From Kitasatospora atroaurantiaca (GTDB lineage: Bacteria; Actinomycetota; Actinomycetes; Streptomycetales; Streptomycetaceae), in NCBI RefSeq assembly GCF_007828955.1, contig NZ_VIVR01000001.1, positions 7,254,001 through 7,318,000 on the forward strand: 64,000 bases of DNA. Direction: 5' to 3'. Both the position numbers and the translations under genes were made by a program. The notes under the pieces are model-generated. The model saw only the letters and a program-made list of their open reading frames with translations. It did not search any database and was not told the DNA's origin. Of this stretch, positions 1-7,817 are shown piece after piece (the first letter of the stretch is position 1; each line of letters starts with the position of its first letter).

Positions 1-545
1 CCAACCTGGAGAGCCTGCGCCGGCTCCTCAGCGACCCGTCCCCCGTGATCGAGGTCGGCCACAACCTCGCCCACTCGGTGCCCATGGCGGTACTGGGCGT
101 GCGTATCTCCGTGTCGCTGGCCGAGTACTTCGCGTACGCCGCCAAGCGCATCCACCCCGATGTACGGGTGATCACCAGCGGCGGCAGCGTCGCCAACGAC
201 GCTCTTCTCCAGGTCAAAGAGGCAGGCGGGACCTGGGCCCTGGCCTTCGCCATGCCGCGCTACTCGAACGAGACCCTGGCCGCGGTCCAGGCAGCCAAGG
301 AGACGGGTCTGCAGGTCGCACTCATCACGGACCAGCCGCTCGGCCCGCTGGCCCACACGGCCGACATCGTCCTCAGCGCCGGCACCGGCTCCCGCCTGGT
401 CTTCGACTCCTACGCCGCACCCGTGGTTCTCACCGCGACGCTTCTGCAGGCGATGGCCGACGCCCTTCCCGAGCGCACGCAGGCACGACTGGAGGCATAC
501 GAGCAGGTCGCCGACCGGCACACCTTCTTCCTGCCGGAGAGCTGA
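1..545 (+). CDS. MurR/RpiR-family transcriptional regulator, C-terminal part (5' end outside window)
   Basis: The frame is open from the first bases (it reads N-L-E-S-L-R-R-L-L before residue V45) and ends at a TGA at 543-545, so only the C-terminal ~180 residues are present. They form a SIS (sugar isomerase) domain: the VIEVGHNLAHSVP strand-turn, the VITSGGSVANDALLQ segment and the VALITDQPLGPLAHTADIV segment match the phosphosugar-binding fold of RpiR regulators. Such proteins carry an N-terminal HTH, here missing because of the window edge, and control sugar or amino-sugar catabolism by sensing a sugar phosphate. The controlled genes should lie to the left. A free-standing SIS isomerase is the alternative reading. 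Confidence 0.75.
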   Translation, partial: NLESLRRLLSDPSPVIEVGHNLAHSVPMAVLGVRISVSLAEYFAYAAKRIHPDVRVITSGGSVANDALLQVKEAGGTWALAFAMPRYSNETLAAVQAAKETGLQVALITDQPLGPLAHTADIVLSAGTGSRLVFDSYAAPVVLTATLLQAMADALPERTQARLEAYEQVADRHTFFLPES

Positions 546-598
546 CTGGGAAGGCGCCGCACCGGCCCGGACGCGGCCCGGCTTGAGCGCGAGCAACG

Positions 599-642
599 GG
601 CCGGCGCCTGTCCACCCCCCTGTGGGTGGACAGGCGCCGGCC
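599..642. terminator. bidirectional terminator hairpin
   Basis: Perfect inverted repeat with 19-bp arms (599-617 and 624-642) around a 6-nt loop. It lies between the ends of the convergent genes 1..545 (+) and 662..1570 (-). There is no U-tract, as is usual for Streptomyces terminators. Confidence 0.85.
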
Positions 643-661
643 GGTACCGCCACCGGTTCGG

Positions 662-1570
662 TCAGCGCGTGGCTGCCGACCGCCGGCGAGCTCGGTACGC
701 CGCTGCCCCGGCGACCGCCGCAAGGGCCGCGGCCCCGGTGCCGACGGCGGGCTGCCAGGACCGGCCGGCTTCCTGCACCGGCTTGTCCTCGGCGAGTCCG
801 AACCCGCCGGCCAGTCCCTTGCGGTCGTAGGCGGAGCCGGGCAGCTTGTCGCCGTACCGGGAGGCGACCAGCTTCTGGTACGCGGCAAGGGTGACGCTGC
901 GCTTGCCTCCGAGGCTGGTGGTCGCCTCCTGGTTGAGCGGTTCCACGGTGCCCTGCTCGGTGATCCGGTACCAGGCGTGGATCTGCGGCTCGGTGAAGGT
1001 GCGGGCCTGTGGGGTGCCGCGCTCGGCGAGGCTCACCTCGGCATCGCCGTCCCGGATGCCGGCCAGCTGCCAGCCCTGCTGGGCGACGTTCTGAGCCGTG
1101 CCGTTCTGGCCGTTCGAAGCCTGGGGTGCGGCCTGCGGTGCGAGCAGCACCGCGGCCTGGTGGCCGTCGGCGGCGCTCACCCGAGAGGCCAGGTACGAGA
1201 GTCGCACCGCGTTCTGCGCGGTCGGCTGGACCTTGCCGGAGACGAACTCGGGGCTGAGTTCGAACATCGGCACCGGGTCCTTGAGATCGAACCTGGGCGG
1301 CGCGGCGGGCGCGTTCCCCGGGGCGCCCACGGTGCCGCCGTCGGCCGCGGCCGCGGCCGGGGTCCCGGCGTGGGGGGCTGCGACAAGGAAGCGGGAGACG
1401 GTGTCCCGCAGCTGTCCGGTCCGGAGGACCTGCTGCGCCGACTTGTAGTCGGGGATGTCGTCACCGCCGGCGGCCTGCGCCGGGGCGGTGCCGCAGAGCA
1501 CGGCGAGCGCTGCGGCGGCTATGGCGGCGGCCCGGGCGGCCGCACGGTGGGGGCGTCGGATGGTCTGCAT
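662..1570 (-). CDS. secreted, C-terminally anchored protein of unknown function
   Basis: 302 residues from the ATG at 1570; a longer frame exists, but this ATG starts a clean signal peptide (basic M-Q-T-I-R-R, Ala-rich core, A-Q-A cleavage near residue 33). The mature part is rich in Ala, Gln and Pro, with no family I recognise. A hydrophobic stretch at about 275-293 followed by RARRR could act as a membrane stop or a sortase-like tail, but no LPxTG motif is seen. It lies 14 nt downstream of the cysteine-protease gene in the same direction, so the two are probably co-translated; a role as partner, substrate or inhibitor of that protease is inference only. Confidence 0.75.
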   Translation of the reverse strand: MQTIRRPHRAAARAAAIAAAALAVLCGTAPAQAAGGDDIPDYKSAQQVLRTGQLRDTVSRFLVAAPHAGTPAAAAADGGTVGAPGNAPAAPPRFDLKDPVPMFELSPEFVSGKVQPTAQNAVRLSYLASRVSAADGHQAAVLLAPQAAPQASNGQNGTAQNVAQQGWQLAGIRDGDAEVSLAERGTPQARTFTEPQIHAWYRITEQGTVEPLNQEATTSLGGKRSVTLAAYQKLVASRYGDKLPGSAYDRKGLAGGFGLAEDKPVQEAGRSWQPAVGTGAAALAAVAGAAAYRARRRSAATR

Positions 1571-1584
1571 GGTCGGTCGTCTCC

Positions 1585-2427
1585 TCAGCCGTGGATGCCT
1601 ATGCGGGAGTGGGTCCACTGGAACGAGTTGTTGCTCGAGTACGTGGAGTAGTTCCACCAGGTGTAGGTCTGGGTGCTGGGCCAGGGGTCACCGACCGCGA
1701 TCATGTTGCTGCTGCTGTCGTAGCCGTAGATGACGTTCATGTGGCCGCCGCCGGACCTCCAGCCGATCCGGACGGCGAACGGACGGCCGCCCGCGATCTC
1801 GCCACTGGTCTCACTGAAGCTGGCGGTGCGGTACAGGCTGCGACCGCTGTTGGCGAGTCCGATCCGGGCGAGGCCGTTGGCCATGTCCTCCAGGGTGGCG
1901 GGCTGGTCGTTGCAGTCGACCCAGGTGCCCTGCGCGGCGAGCCGGCAGAAGTCGGCCTGGGAGTAGCCGGTCCGGCCCCAGTAGTTGGCGATGGTCAGGC
2001 CGGAGGCGTCCCAGCACCACTGGTCCTTGACCTGCTTCTGCATGCTGATGTTGAGCGTCGTCTGCCCGGTGGGCCGGGTGGAGCCGCAGACCGGAAGGCC
2101 GTTGGTGTTCTCCTGGATGAAGGCGTCGGCGACGTAGTACGAGCCGGACCAGATCCACCGGGAGTCGTTCTCGACGGTGTCGCCGGTGGTCCTGCAGGCC
2201 GTCGGGACCTTGTCGCCGACCCGGGAGGAGCCGTTGATCTGGGCCGAGACCGACGGCTGGGCGCGGTGGTTGACGGTGCTGTAGCGGCCCTGGCCGCCGA
2301 TGACGGTACCGGTGACCAGGCCGGCCTGGGCGAAGGTCGCGATGCCGAACACCAGGGCACCGGACAGCGCGGCGACGATCGCGGCTATCAGGGTCTTCCT
2401 GCGGCGGGACGCGCGGAGTCTGTGCAT
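1585..2427 (-). CDS. exported SH3-like / papain-like (C39/C70-type) cysteine protease
   Basis: 280 residues, ATG at 2427 preceded by AAGGAG. Residues 1-35 are a basic, hydrophobic signal segment. Residues ~45-110 look like a bacterial SH3 domain (RVGDKVPTACRTTGDTV followed by a Trp/Tyr-rich strand). The catalytic part follows: QWCWDAS with nucleophile Cys138, GGHMNVIYGYD with His229 and VGDPWP with Asp247, the order and spacing of papain-like C39_2/C70 peptidases. It should act outside the cell, perhaps bound to wall polymer through the SH3 part. It heads a pair with the unknown exported protein downstream. The substrate cannot be inferred. Confidence 0.82.
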   Translation of the reverse strand: MHRLRASRRRKTLIAAIVAALSGALVFGIATFAQAGLVTGTVIGGQGRYSTVNHRAQPSVSAQINGSSRVGDKVPTACRTTGDTVENDSRWIWSGSYYVADAFIQENTNGLPVCGSTRPTGQTTLNISMQKQVKDQWCWDASGLTIANYWGRTGYSQADFCRLAAQGTWVDCNDQPATLEDMANGLARIGLANSGRSLYRTASFSETSGEIAGGRPFAVRIGWRSGGGHMNVIYGYDSSSNMIAVGDPWPSTQTYTWWNYSTYSSNNSFQWTHSRIGIHG

Positions 2428-2497
2428 CGTGCTCCTTGATCCGGAATCCGGGACGGGGCCGGCCTGCGCGGGCCGGCGGCCCCGGCTTGACGAAGGG

Positions 2498-3145
2498 TCA
2501 GGGTCGGGCGGAACGGCGCAGGAACCACACGCCTGCGGCGATGGCGGCCACGGACACGGCCGCCACACCGAGGGCGGCGAACGTGCGCGTCCACCCGGAG
2601 GGATGGTCCGAGGCCGCCTTCGGCGAACCGTTCGGGGACTGGTCCGTCGGCTGCCCGGACGGCCCGCTCGTCGGCGAGCCGCCGGGGACGGTCGGACCGA
2701 CGGGCGGGGTTGCCACGGGCGGAGTTGCGGCGGTGGAGGTCGCGACGGACGGGGTGGTGGCCGGCCGCGGGTCGACGACCGGTACGTCCACCACGCCCTC
2801 GCCCCGGCCGAGTCCGGGGAAGGCGGTCTCCGCCGTGATGGTCCAATGGCCGGGCGGCAGTACCTCGTTGGTCGTGAGGGCGCCGGGGTGGCCGGGGACG
2901 GGGACCAGGCGCCACGGCCCGACGGCGGTGCCGTCGACCGCGGTGGCACTCAGCGTGCCGGCGATCCGTTCGTCGACGGGGTCGTTGTCGTTCTCCCAGG
3001 CGGCGGTGAACTGCGGGTGCCCGGCTGCGACGCCGGTGACGGTGAGTCGGATGGTGTCGCCGTGGGCGTATGCCGTGGCGGCCGGGCCCAGTGCGAAGAG
3101 GCCGGCCAGGGCGGTGCACGCGACGACGGAGCTGCGGTGAGGCAT
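2498..3145 (-). CDS. exported Ig-like/CopC-like protein with C-terminal membrane anchor
   Basis: 215 residues, ATG at 3145 with AGGAG about 9 nt upstream. Signal peptide to about residue 28 (A-T-A-Y-A then HGDTIRLTV). One beta-rich domain (~28-115) resembles CopC/YcnI-type or other Ig-like folds, with two T-x-T-x strands and a PPGHWTITAETAF segment. A long Thr/Pro/Gly/Ser linker (~120-180) is followed by a single membrane helix (~188-208) and a short basic tail. The topology is an anchored extracytoplasmic domain held off the membrane by a stalk. A copper role is not supported by a clear His/Met site. It lies between two protease genes in the same orientation. Confidence 0.7.
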   Translation of the reverse strand: MPHRSSVVACTALAGLFALGPAATAYAHGDTIRLTVTGVAAGHPQFTAAWENDNDPVDERIAGTLSATAVDGTAVGPWRLVPVPGHPGALTTNEVLPPGHWTITAETAFPGLGRGEGVVDVPVVDPRPATTPSVATSTAATPPVATPPVGPTVPGGSPTSGPSGQPTDQSPNGSPKAASDHPSGWTRTFAALGVAAVSVAAIAAGVWFLRRSARP

Positions 3146-3234
3146 CAACGAAGGCTCCTGTGGGTGGGGGAGGTTCGCGGTGGGACCCACGCCCCGTTCG
3201 GGCGAGGCGCGGGCCCCCAGTCGCTGATGGATCG

Positions 3235-5322
3235 TCAGGAAGCCTTCTGGACGGTCCAGGTGTGCTGCCCGGCACTGCCCGGGTCCTGGAGCTCCAGCAG
3301 CCACGCCCCGTAGTAGGGCCGGTTGCCGACACCCAGTACCAGCGGACTGTCCTTGGCCGTCACGCTCAGCGCGCTGCCGGACGAGGCGAGGCGCCACTGC
3401 TGGGAGGCCTTGCCGTCGCAGGGCTGCTGGGCCACCCACTGTCCGACGGCCGGGGCGCCGCCGAGCTGGAGGCACTTGCCCGACACGGCGGACCGGATCC
3501 GCAGATAGCCGCTGCCGGCGTCGTCGAAGTACCACCGCTGGTCGGCGTAGCCGGTGGCCTGAGAGCCGACCAGGACGGTGTTGTCGGCCGTCTTGCCGCC
3601 CCAGATCGTCGCGGCCAGGCCGGTCGCGCCGTTGGTCATCGTGTAGGCGGTGGCCGGGGTGGTGGTGCCGCCTGTGCGCGGGGTGTGGAAGGACACCGTG
3701 CGGCCGGGGCTGGAGTCACGACCGGAGCGGTCCCGGACCGAGACCGCGACGGTGTAGTCGGTGTCCGGCCGCAGGTTGTAGATCCGCACCGAGTTGGGTT
3801 GCACCCAGGCGAGGTGGCCGCCGTTCAGGAACACCTGGTACCAGGCCGCCGAGTTGACGGCCTGCCAGCTGATGACGGCCGAGTCCGGCGCGAGCTGGCC
3901 CACCGTCGCGTCCGGCCCGGTCGACGGCCCCGTGCTGCCGGTCGGGCTGGGGCTCGGGGTGGGTGACGGGCTCGGATTCGGTGTGGGGTTCGGGTCGGGC
4001 TTGGTGCCGTTGCCGGTCATCAGGAACTGGTTGTTCGCGACGTTCCAGTGCGTGCTCAGGTAACTACCGGGCCGCGGGCTGGTGTTGTAGTAGTCGTCGT
4101 GGTTGCAGTCGAGCCGCTCGTCGTGCCCGCGGTCCGGGCAGACGGTCCGCATCGCCGGGTAGTAGGGAGCGTCCGAGTAGCACATGACGTCCCACTCGTC
4201 GGTGCAGTGCGCGGCCCGGCTGCTGTTGGGCGCGCTGTTGTTGACCGCGCCGAGGTTGTGGCCGAGTTCGTGCGCGGCGGTGGATCCGCTCCAGCAGCCG
4301 GAGTCCGTACGGCCGTAGGACGGGCCGAAGTTGCTGAGGTTGTCCTGACCGGGGCGCTCGTCACCGTTGAAGGTGCCGATGCCGCAGTAGACGTTGGCGT
4401 CCGCGAAGACCATGTACTTGCGGTCGCGGCGATTGAAACCCTTCGACGCCAGCGCGGAGTTCATGGCGCTGAACTCCGACAGTGCCGCGTCGGACAGCTC
4501 CACGTTGAGCACCGTCGGGGTGCAGTCGGAAGCGGTCACGAACCGGATGTGCCGGACCCCGCCGGTCTCCTGGGCGCTGGCGAAGTAGATCGTGTCGGCG
4601 TCGGCGGCCCACTTGCGGAACGAGCCGGCGTACTGGGAGTACCGGTCCCGGCCCGGCCCGTGCACGTACACCACCTGCACGCGGTTGCCGGTGCTGCCGT
4701 CGCCGTCGCACGGCACGTTCTGGCCGTCCTGGGCGGCAGCCGCCTTGCGCGGAGCGGCAGTTGAGCTCGGGGCAGCCGGCGGAGCGGCGGCCGCCGCGGA
4801 CTGGCCGGACTGTGCGTCGACGGCGGGCGTCGCCGTGTCGTCGGCCGGCCCGGATGCGGACGCCCCCGGCGTGGAGGGCTGCGGCGTGCCGGACCGGTTC
4901 GGGTCCGTGGCCGGCAGCTCCGTCTTCACGACCGGCGGGGTGTCCTTGCCGATGTCGACGCCCTTGGGCGGGGCGTCCGGGCCGTGGGTGCAGTGACCGT
5001 CGGCCGTTCTGAGGACGCCGACGCAGCGGTCGCCCTTCGGCGCCGCTCGCAGGCCGGTGTACACCATGCCGTGCGGCGGGTCGTTCTTGGGTATCGACGC
5101 CACCGGCTGGGGCGACTCGTCGTGTTCGGGCTCGGACGCCGCCGCGGCATCGGCGCCGGAGACGCCGGCCGAGGCCACCGTCCGCTCGTCGCTGAAGGCA
5201 CCGCCCATCGCGGCCGTGCCGACGAAGACCCCCGCGGCGGCCACGACCGCAGCGACAAGCACCACACGGGTGTTGCGCCGCCTCTTGACCACTCTTCTAC
5301 GTCCGGACAAACCACACCTCAT
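3235..5322 (-). CDS. secreted zinc metalloprotease with FnIII and ricin-B-like lectin domains
   Basis: About 695 residues from ATG 5322; a GTG (V-K-R-R-R-N) about ten codons inside is possible because the RBS is weak for either. N-terminal membrane/signal segment with basic flank, a low-complexity Ala/Pro/Ser region, then a metalloprotease domain with HELGHN (His351, Glu352, His355) and a downstream Met-turn-like DVMCYSD, as in reprolysin-type metzincins. A Pro-Ser-Thr linker leads to a fibronectin type III domain (about 495-580), then a ricin-type beta-trefoil with QRWYFD and QQWRL repeats at the C-terminus. It probably cuts protein bound to polysaccharide or glycans. Last gene upstream in the exported-protein block. 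Confidence 0.8.
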   Translation of the reverse strand: MRCGLSGRRRVVKRRRNTRVVLVAAVVAAAGVFVGTAAMGGAFSDERTVASAGVSGADAAAASEPEHDESPQPVASIPKNDPPHGMVYTGLRAAPKGDRCVGVLRTADGHCTHGPDAPPKGVDIGKDTPPVVKTELPATDPNRSGTPQPSTPGASASGPADDTATPAVDAQSGQSAAAAAPPAAPSSTAAPRKAAAAQDGQNVPCDGDGSTGNRVQVVYVHGPGRDRYSQYAGSFRKWAADADTIYFASAQETGGVRHIRFVTASDCTPTVLNVELSDAALSEFSAMNSALASKGFNRRDRKYMVFADANVYCGIGTFNGDERPGQDNLSNFGPSYGRTDSGCWSGSTAAHELGHNLGAVNNSAPNSSRAAHCTDEWDVMCYSDAPYYPAMRTVCPDRGHDERLDCNHDDYYNTSPRPGSYLSTHWNVANNQFLMTGNGTKPDPNPTPNPSPSPTPSPSPTGSTGPSTGPDATVGQLAPDSAVISWQAVNSAAWYQVFLNGGHLAWVQPNSVRIYNLRPDTDYTVAVSVRDRSGRDSSPGRTVSFHTPRTGGTTTPATAYTMTNGATGLAATIWGGKTADNTVLVGSQATGYADQRWYFDDAGSGYLRIRSAVSGKCLQLGGAPAVGQWVAQQPCDGKASQQWRLASSGSALSVTAKDSPLVLGVGNRPYYGAWLLELQDPGSAGQHTWTVQKAS

Positions 5323-5467
5323 TCCTATGGAGGGGTTGAGTGCCGGGAATCCTGCCAGAAGGGCGGGCTGTCTTGAACGCCGTTGCTCTACGCGCGAAGA
5401 TGTAGCTAGTTCAACCATCGAACGGTTGCTCGCATCGTATCGTCAACTGGCTTGTAATCATGCTGAG

Positions 5468-5496
5468 TTGACACTTCATCCCGCCAGTGGTCTAGT
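5468..5496 (+). promoter_or_regulatory. candidate housekeeping sigma promoter
   Basis: TTGACA at 5468-5473 and TCTAGT at 5491-5496 with exactly 17 nt between them, a near-consensus spacing on the plus strand. It would give a transcript with a leader of about 340 nt before the methyltransferase at 5845, or a short untranslated RNA. Confidence 0.45.
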
Positions 5497-5817
5497 CCTC
5501 GGCGGCGATTCGAGGATGGTGACTTTATGCAAACGTTATACTTCGTGATCTGCTGTTAGATGCGCCGTCAAATAGTGAAATTGCACAGAGTGGGCGCAAT
5601 GTGACTCTCCATCATTTTCGGAAGGGGCGATTGGGAAACGAATCCCCGCCGGATGGCGGGGGCCGAATGGGGGGATCCGCTGAGTGCGGTGCGGCCTGTC
5701 CGGCGATCAGAAGCGGGTTGCCAGGGCGTGCAGGAGGTGGACGGACGGTTGGGGTTCTGGTGCCGTACCGGCGCGGAACCCCACCCGTCCGTCGTCCCTG
5801 GTGGATGGGCGGAGCCC

Positions 5818-5838
5818 TATGCTGCGGGGCTCTATGCT
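5818..5838 (+). promoter_or_regulatory. duplicated -10 element (TATGCT twice)
   Basis: TATGCT occurs at 5818-5823 and again at 5833-5838 within a 15-nt tandem repeat. The second copy ends 6 nt before the ATG at 5845, the spacing expected for a leaderless transcript; the first would give a start about 15 nt upstream. Confidence 0.45.
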
Positions 5839-5844
5839 GCGGGC

Positions 5845-6549
5845 ATGCCGAACGAGCTTCGTACCCTGCATCCGGGCACAACCACTTTGTCGGACACGGC
5901 CTTCGTGCAGGAGGAGACCCGGCTGACTCTCGTTCCCTTCGTTCCCGAGGTCAGCCTGCACATGGCCGACGACGCCATTGCCCTCTGGGAGGCGACGGAG
6001 TCGGCGCGCGACGAGATCGGGCTGCCGCCCCCGTTCTGGGCGTTCGCATGGGCCGGTGGGGTGGCTGTCGCCCGGTATGTGCTGGACCACCCCGGATTGG
6101 TGGAGGGGCGGACGGTGCTCGACCTGGCGGCCGGATCAGGACTGGTCGGAATCGCAGCCGTCCTGGCCGGTGCGAGGTCGGTACGGGCCGCTGAGATCGA
6201 CGCCTACGCCGTGGCAGCCATCGGCATCAACGCGGAGGCGAACGGAGTCCGGGTCGATGCGGCGGTCGAGGACCTTCTCGACGGCGACGGCGGTCCTGCC
6301 GAGGTCGTGCTGGCCGGGGATGTGTTCTACGAGCGGGCGATGGCCGCCCGGTTCCTGCCGTTTCTCGAGCGGGCGCAGGCCAGGGGAGCCCGAGTGATCG
6401 TCGGCGACCCGGGGAGGGCGTACCTCCCGCGCGAGCGGTTCACGGCTCTGGCCGCCTACGAGGTGCCGGTCGTGGCCGATCTCGAAGACACGGCGCTCAA
6501 GACCACTACCGTCTGGCAGCTCACTCCGGCGTTCTCGCAGGTCGGCTGA
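5845..6549 (+). CDS. class I SAM-dependent methyltransferase
   Basis: 234 residues from ATG 5845. This start is chosen over an upstream in-frame ATG because codon use and homologous sequence appear to begin at MPNELRTLHP and because a -10 box sits directly before it. Motif I of Rossmann methyltransferases is DLAAGSGLVG (93-102), followed by an acidic loop A-A-E-I-D for the SAM ribose, and motif post-I/II VVLAGDVFY. The FWAFAWAGG lead-in before motif I is typical of the ETFBKMT/nicotinamide-N-methyltransferase-like family that methylates protein lysines or small amines. The substrate is unknown. No RBS, so probably leaderless. Confidence 0.78.
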   Translation: MPNELRTLHPGTTTLSDTAFVQEETRLTLVPFVPEVSLHMADDAIALWEATESARDEIGLPPPFWAFAWAGGVAVARYVLDHPGLVEGRTVLDLAAGSGLVGIAAVLAGARSVRAAEIDAYAVAAIGINAEANGVRVDAAVEDLLDGDGGPAEVVLAGDVFYERAMAARFLPFLERAQARGARVIVGDPGRAYLPRERFTALAAYEVPVVADLEDTALKTTTVWQLTPAFSQVG

Positions 6550-6652
6550 GACAACCGGGCGCCCTGTGCCACCTGACGGGCCGTCGGTCACCGGCCGTTC
6601 CAGGGGTCGAAATTCGCCGCACCCGCTGCGAAGCTGCTGGTAGACAGGCCTC

Positions 6653-7075
6653 ATGAGCGAGATGAAGATCCGTAACGCGTCCCTCGACGAGATCCCCGCG
6701 CTGCTCGCCTTCTGGGCCAGGGCGGCGGAGGGCACCAGCATCACCGACGACCAGGACGGCGTGGCGCGGCTGATCACCCGCGACCCCGAGGCGCTGCTGG
6801 TGGCCGAGCGTGCGGGCGCCGTCGTGGGCACCGTCATTGCCGGGCACGACGGCTGGCGCTGCCATCTCTACCGCCTCGCGGTCGACCCCGACCAGCGGCG
6901 TCAGGGCATCGGCGCGGCCCTGCTGGCCGCGGCCGAGGCGAGGTTCGCCGCCCTCGGCGGACGGCGGGCCGATGCGATGGTCCTCGACCACAACGAACTC
7001 GGTCAGCACGCCTGGCAGGCGGCCGGCTATGCGGCCGAGCCGCAGTGGAGCCGCTGGGTCAAGCCCCTGAAGTGA
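6653..7075 (+). CDS. GNAT-family N-acetyltransferase
   Basis: 140 residues. The acetyl-CoA pyrophosphate loop is visible as QRRQGIGAAL (81-90) after beta-strand 4 (YRLAVDPD), followed by the A-L-G-x-x-x-A-D-A-M strand and the H-x-x-W-Q-A-A-G-Y motif near the C-terminus. The single domain has normal GNAT length; the acceptor substrate is unknown. TAGACA at 6641-6646 lies 6 nt before the ATG and no RBS is present, so the mRNA is probably leaderless. The last 17 bases overlap the end of bioD on the other strand. Confidence 0.85.
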   Translation: MSEMKIRNASLDEIPALLAFWARAAEGTSITDDQDGVARLITRDPEALLVAERAGAVVGTVIAGHDGWRCHLYRLAVDPDQRRQGIGAALLAAAEARFAALGGRRADAMVLDHNELGQHAWQAAGYAAEPQWSRWVKPLK

Positions 7076-7817
7076 GCGCTCCCTCGGCGGGACGGGACGC
7101 CTGCTGCGCGGCGGTGAAGTCGGCCGCGTCCCACCCGCCGCCCAGCGCGGGAGCCAGTCCCGCGCGGGCCAGGGAGAGGAACGGCGCTCCGCCCTCGGCG
7201 GCCGCGCCCTGCGGCAGGACGCCCAGCAGCGGGGCGCCCGCGACCGAGGGGAGGTCGGCGAGGTTGCAGCGGGAGGCCAGGTCGGGTTCGGCCGGCCAGG
7301 AGCCGACCACCACGCCGCGCAGCTCCAGTCCGCGCGCGCGGAGCGCCTCGGCGGACAGCGCGGTGGTGTTGAGGGTGCCGAGCCCGGCCGAGGCCACGAG
7401 CAGCACCTGGACCGGCAGGCCCAGGTCGGCCGTGGCAAGAGCCATGTCGGCGAGAGTGTGCCCCTCGTCGTCGTAGCGGACGAGCAGCCCGCCCGCGCCC
7501 TCGACGAGGACCAGGTCGTGGCGCTGCGCCAGCTCGGCCACGGCCTCGGCCACCTGCTTCGGCCCGACGGGCGGCAGCCCCGACCGCCGGGCGGCGGTGT
7601 CGGGGGCCAGCGGCTCGGGGTAGCGCGCCAGCTCGACGGCGGTCACCGGGCCCGCCAGCCGGGTGACCTCGGCGGCGTCGCCGGGCTCGCCGGGCGTCAC
7701 CCCGGTCTGGCCGGGCTTCAGTACGGCGACCCGAGGGCCCGCCAGCGCGGCGACGGCCGCCGTCACCACGGTCTTGCCGACCTCGGTGCCGGTGCCGGTG
7801 ACGAAGAGGACGGTCAT
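7059..7817 (-). CDS. bioD: dethiobiotin synthetase BioD
   Basis: 252 residues. BioD closes the ureido ring of dethiobiotin from 7,8-diaminopelargonate, CO2 and ATP, the third step of ring assembly. The P-loop is GTGTEVGKT (8-16); KPGQTG and VEGAGGLLV are the other two family signatures. The ATG overlaps the bioA stop (ATGA at 7814-7817), so translation is coupled. The frame stays open far upstream across bioA, but that extension is antisense shadow. Its 3' end overlaps the convergent GNAT gene by 17 bp. Confidence 0.95.
   Translation of the reverse strand: MTVLFVTGTGTEVGKTVVTAAVAALAGPRVAVLKPGQTGVTPGEPGDAAEVTRLAGPVTAVELARYPEPLAPDTAARRSGLPPVGPKQVAEAVAELAQRHDLVLVEGAGGLLVRYDDEGHTLADMALATADLGLPVQVLLVASAGLGTLNTTALSAEALRARGLELRGVVVGSWPAEPDLASRCNLADLPSVAGAPLLGVLPQGAAAEGGAPFLSLARAGLAPALGGGWDAADFTAAQQASRPAEGALTSGA

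Larger units (their letters stand above)
5323..5844. other. A+T-richer intergenic region
   Basis: About 520 bases without a convincing gene, clearly richer in A/T from about 5400 to 5620 than the rest of the window. It separates the metalloprotease (leftward) from the methyltransferase (rightward) and should hold both promoters. CAACC and GGTTG form an interrupted repeat near 5413-5429. Short open frames here lack coding bias. Confidence 0.5.

Noticed and set aside
626..1651. Long rightward open frame of 341 codons
   Set aside because: It is antisense to the exported protein gene 662..1570, rich in Arg/Gly with no family marks; high G/C produces such shadows throughout.
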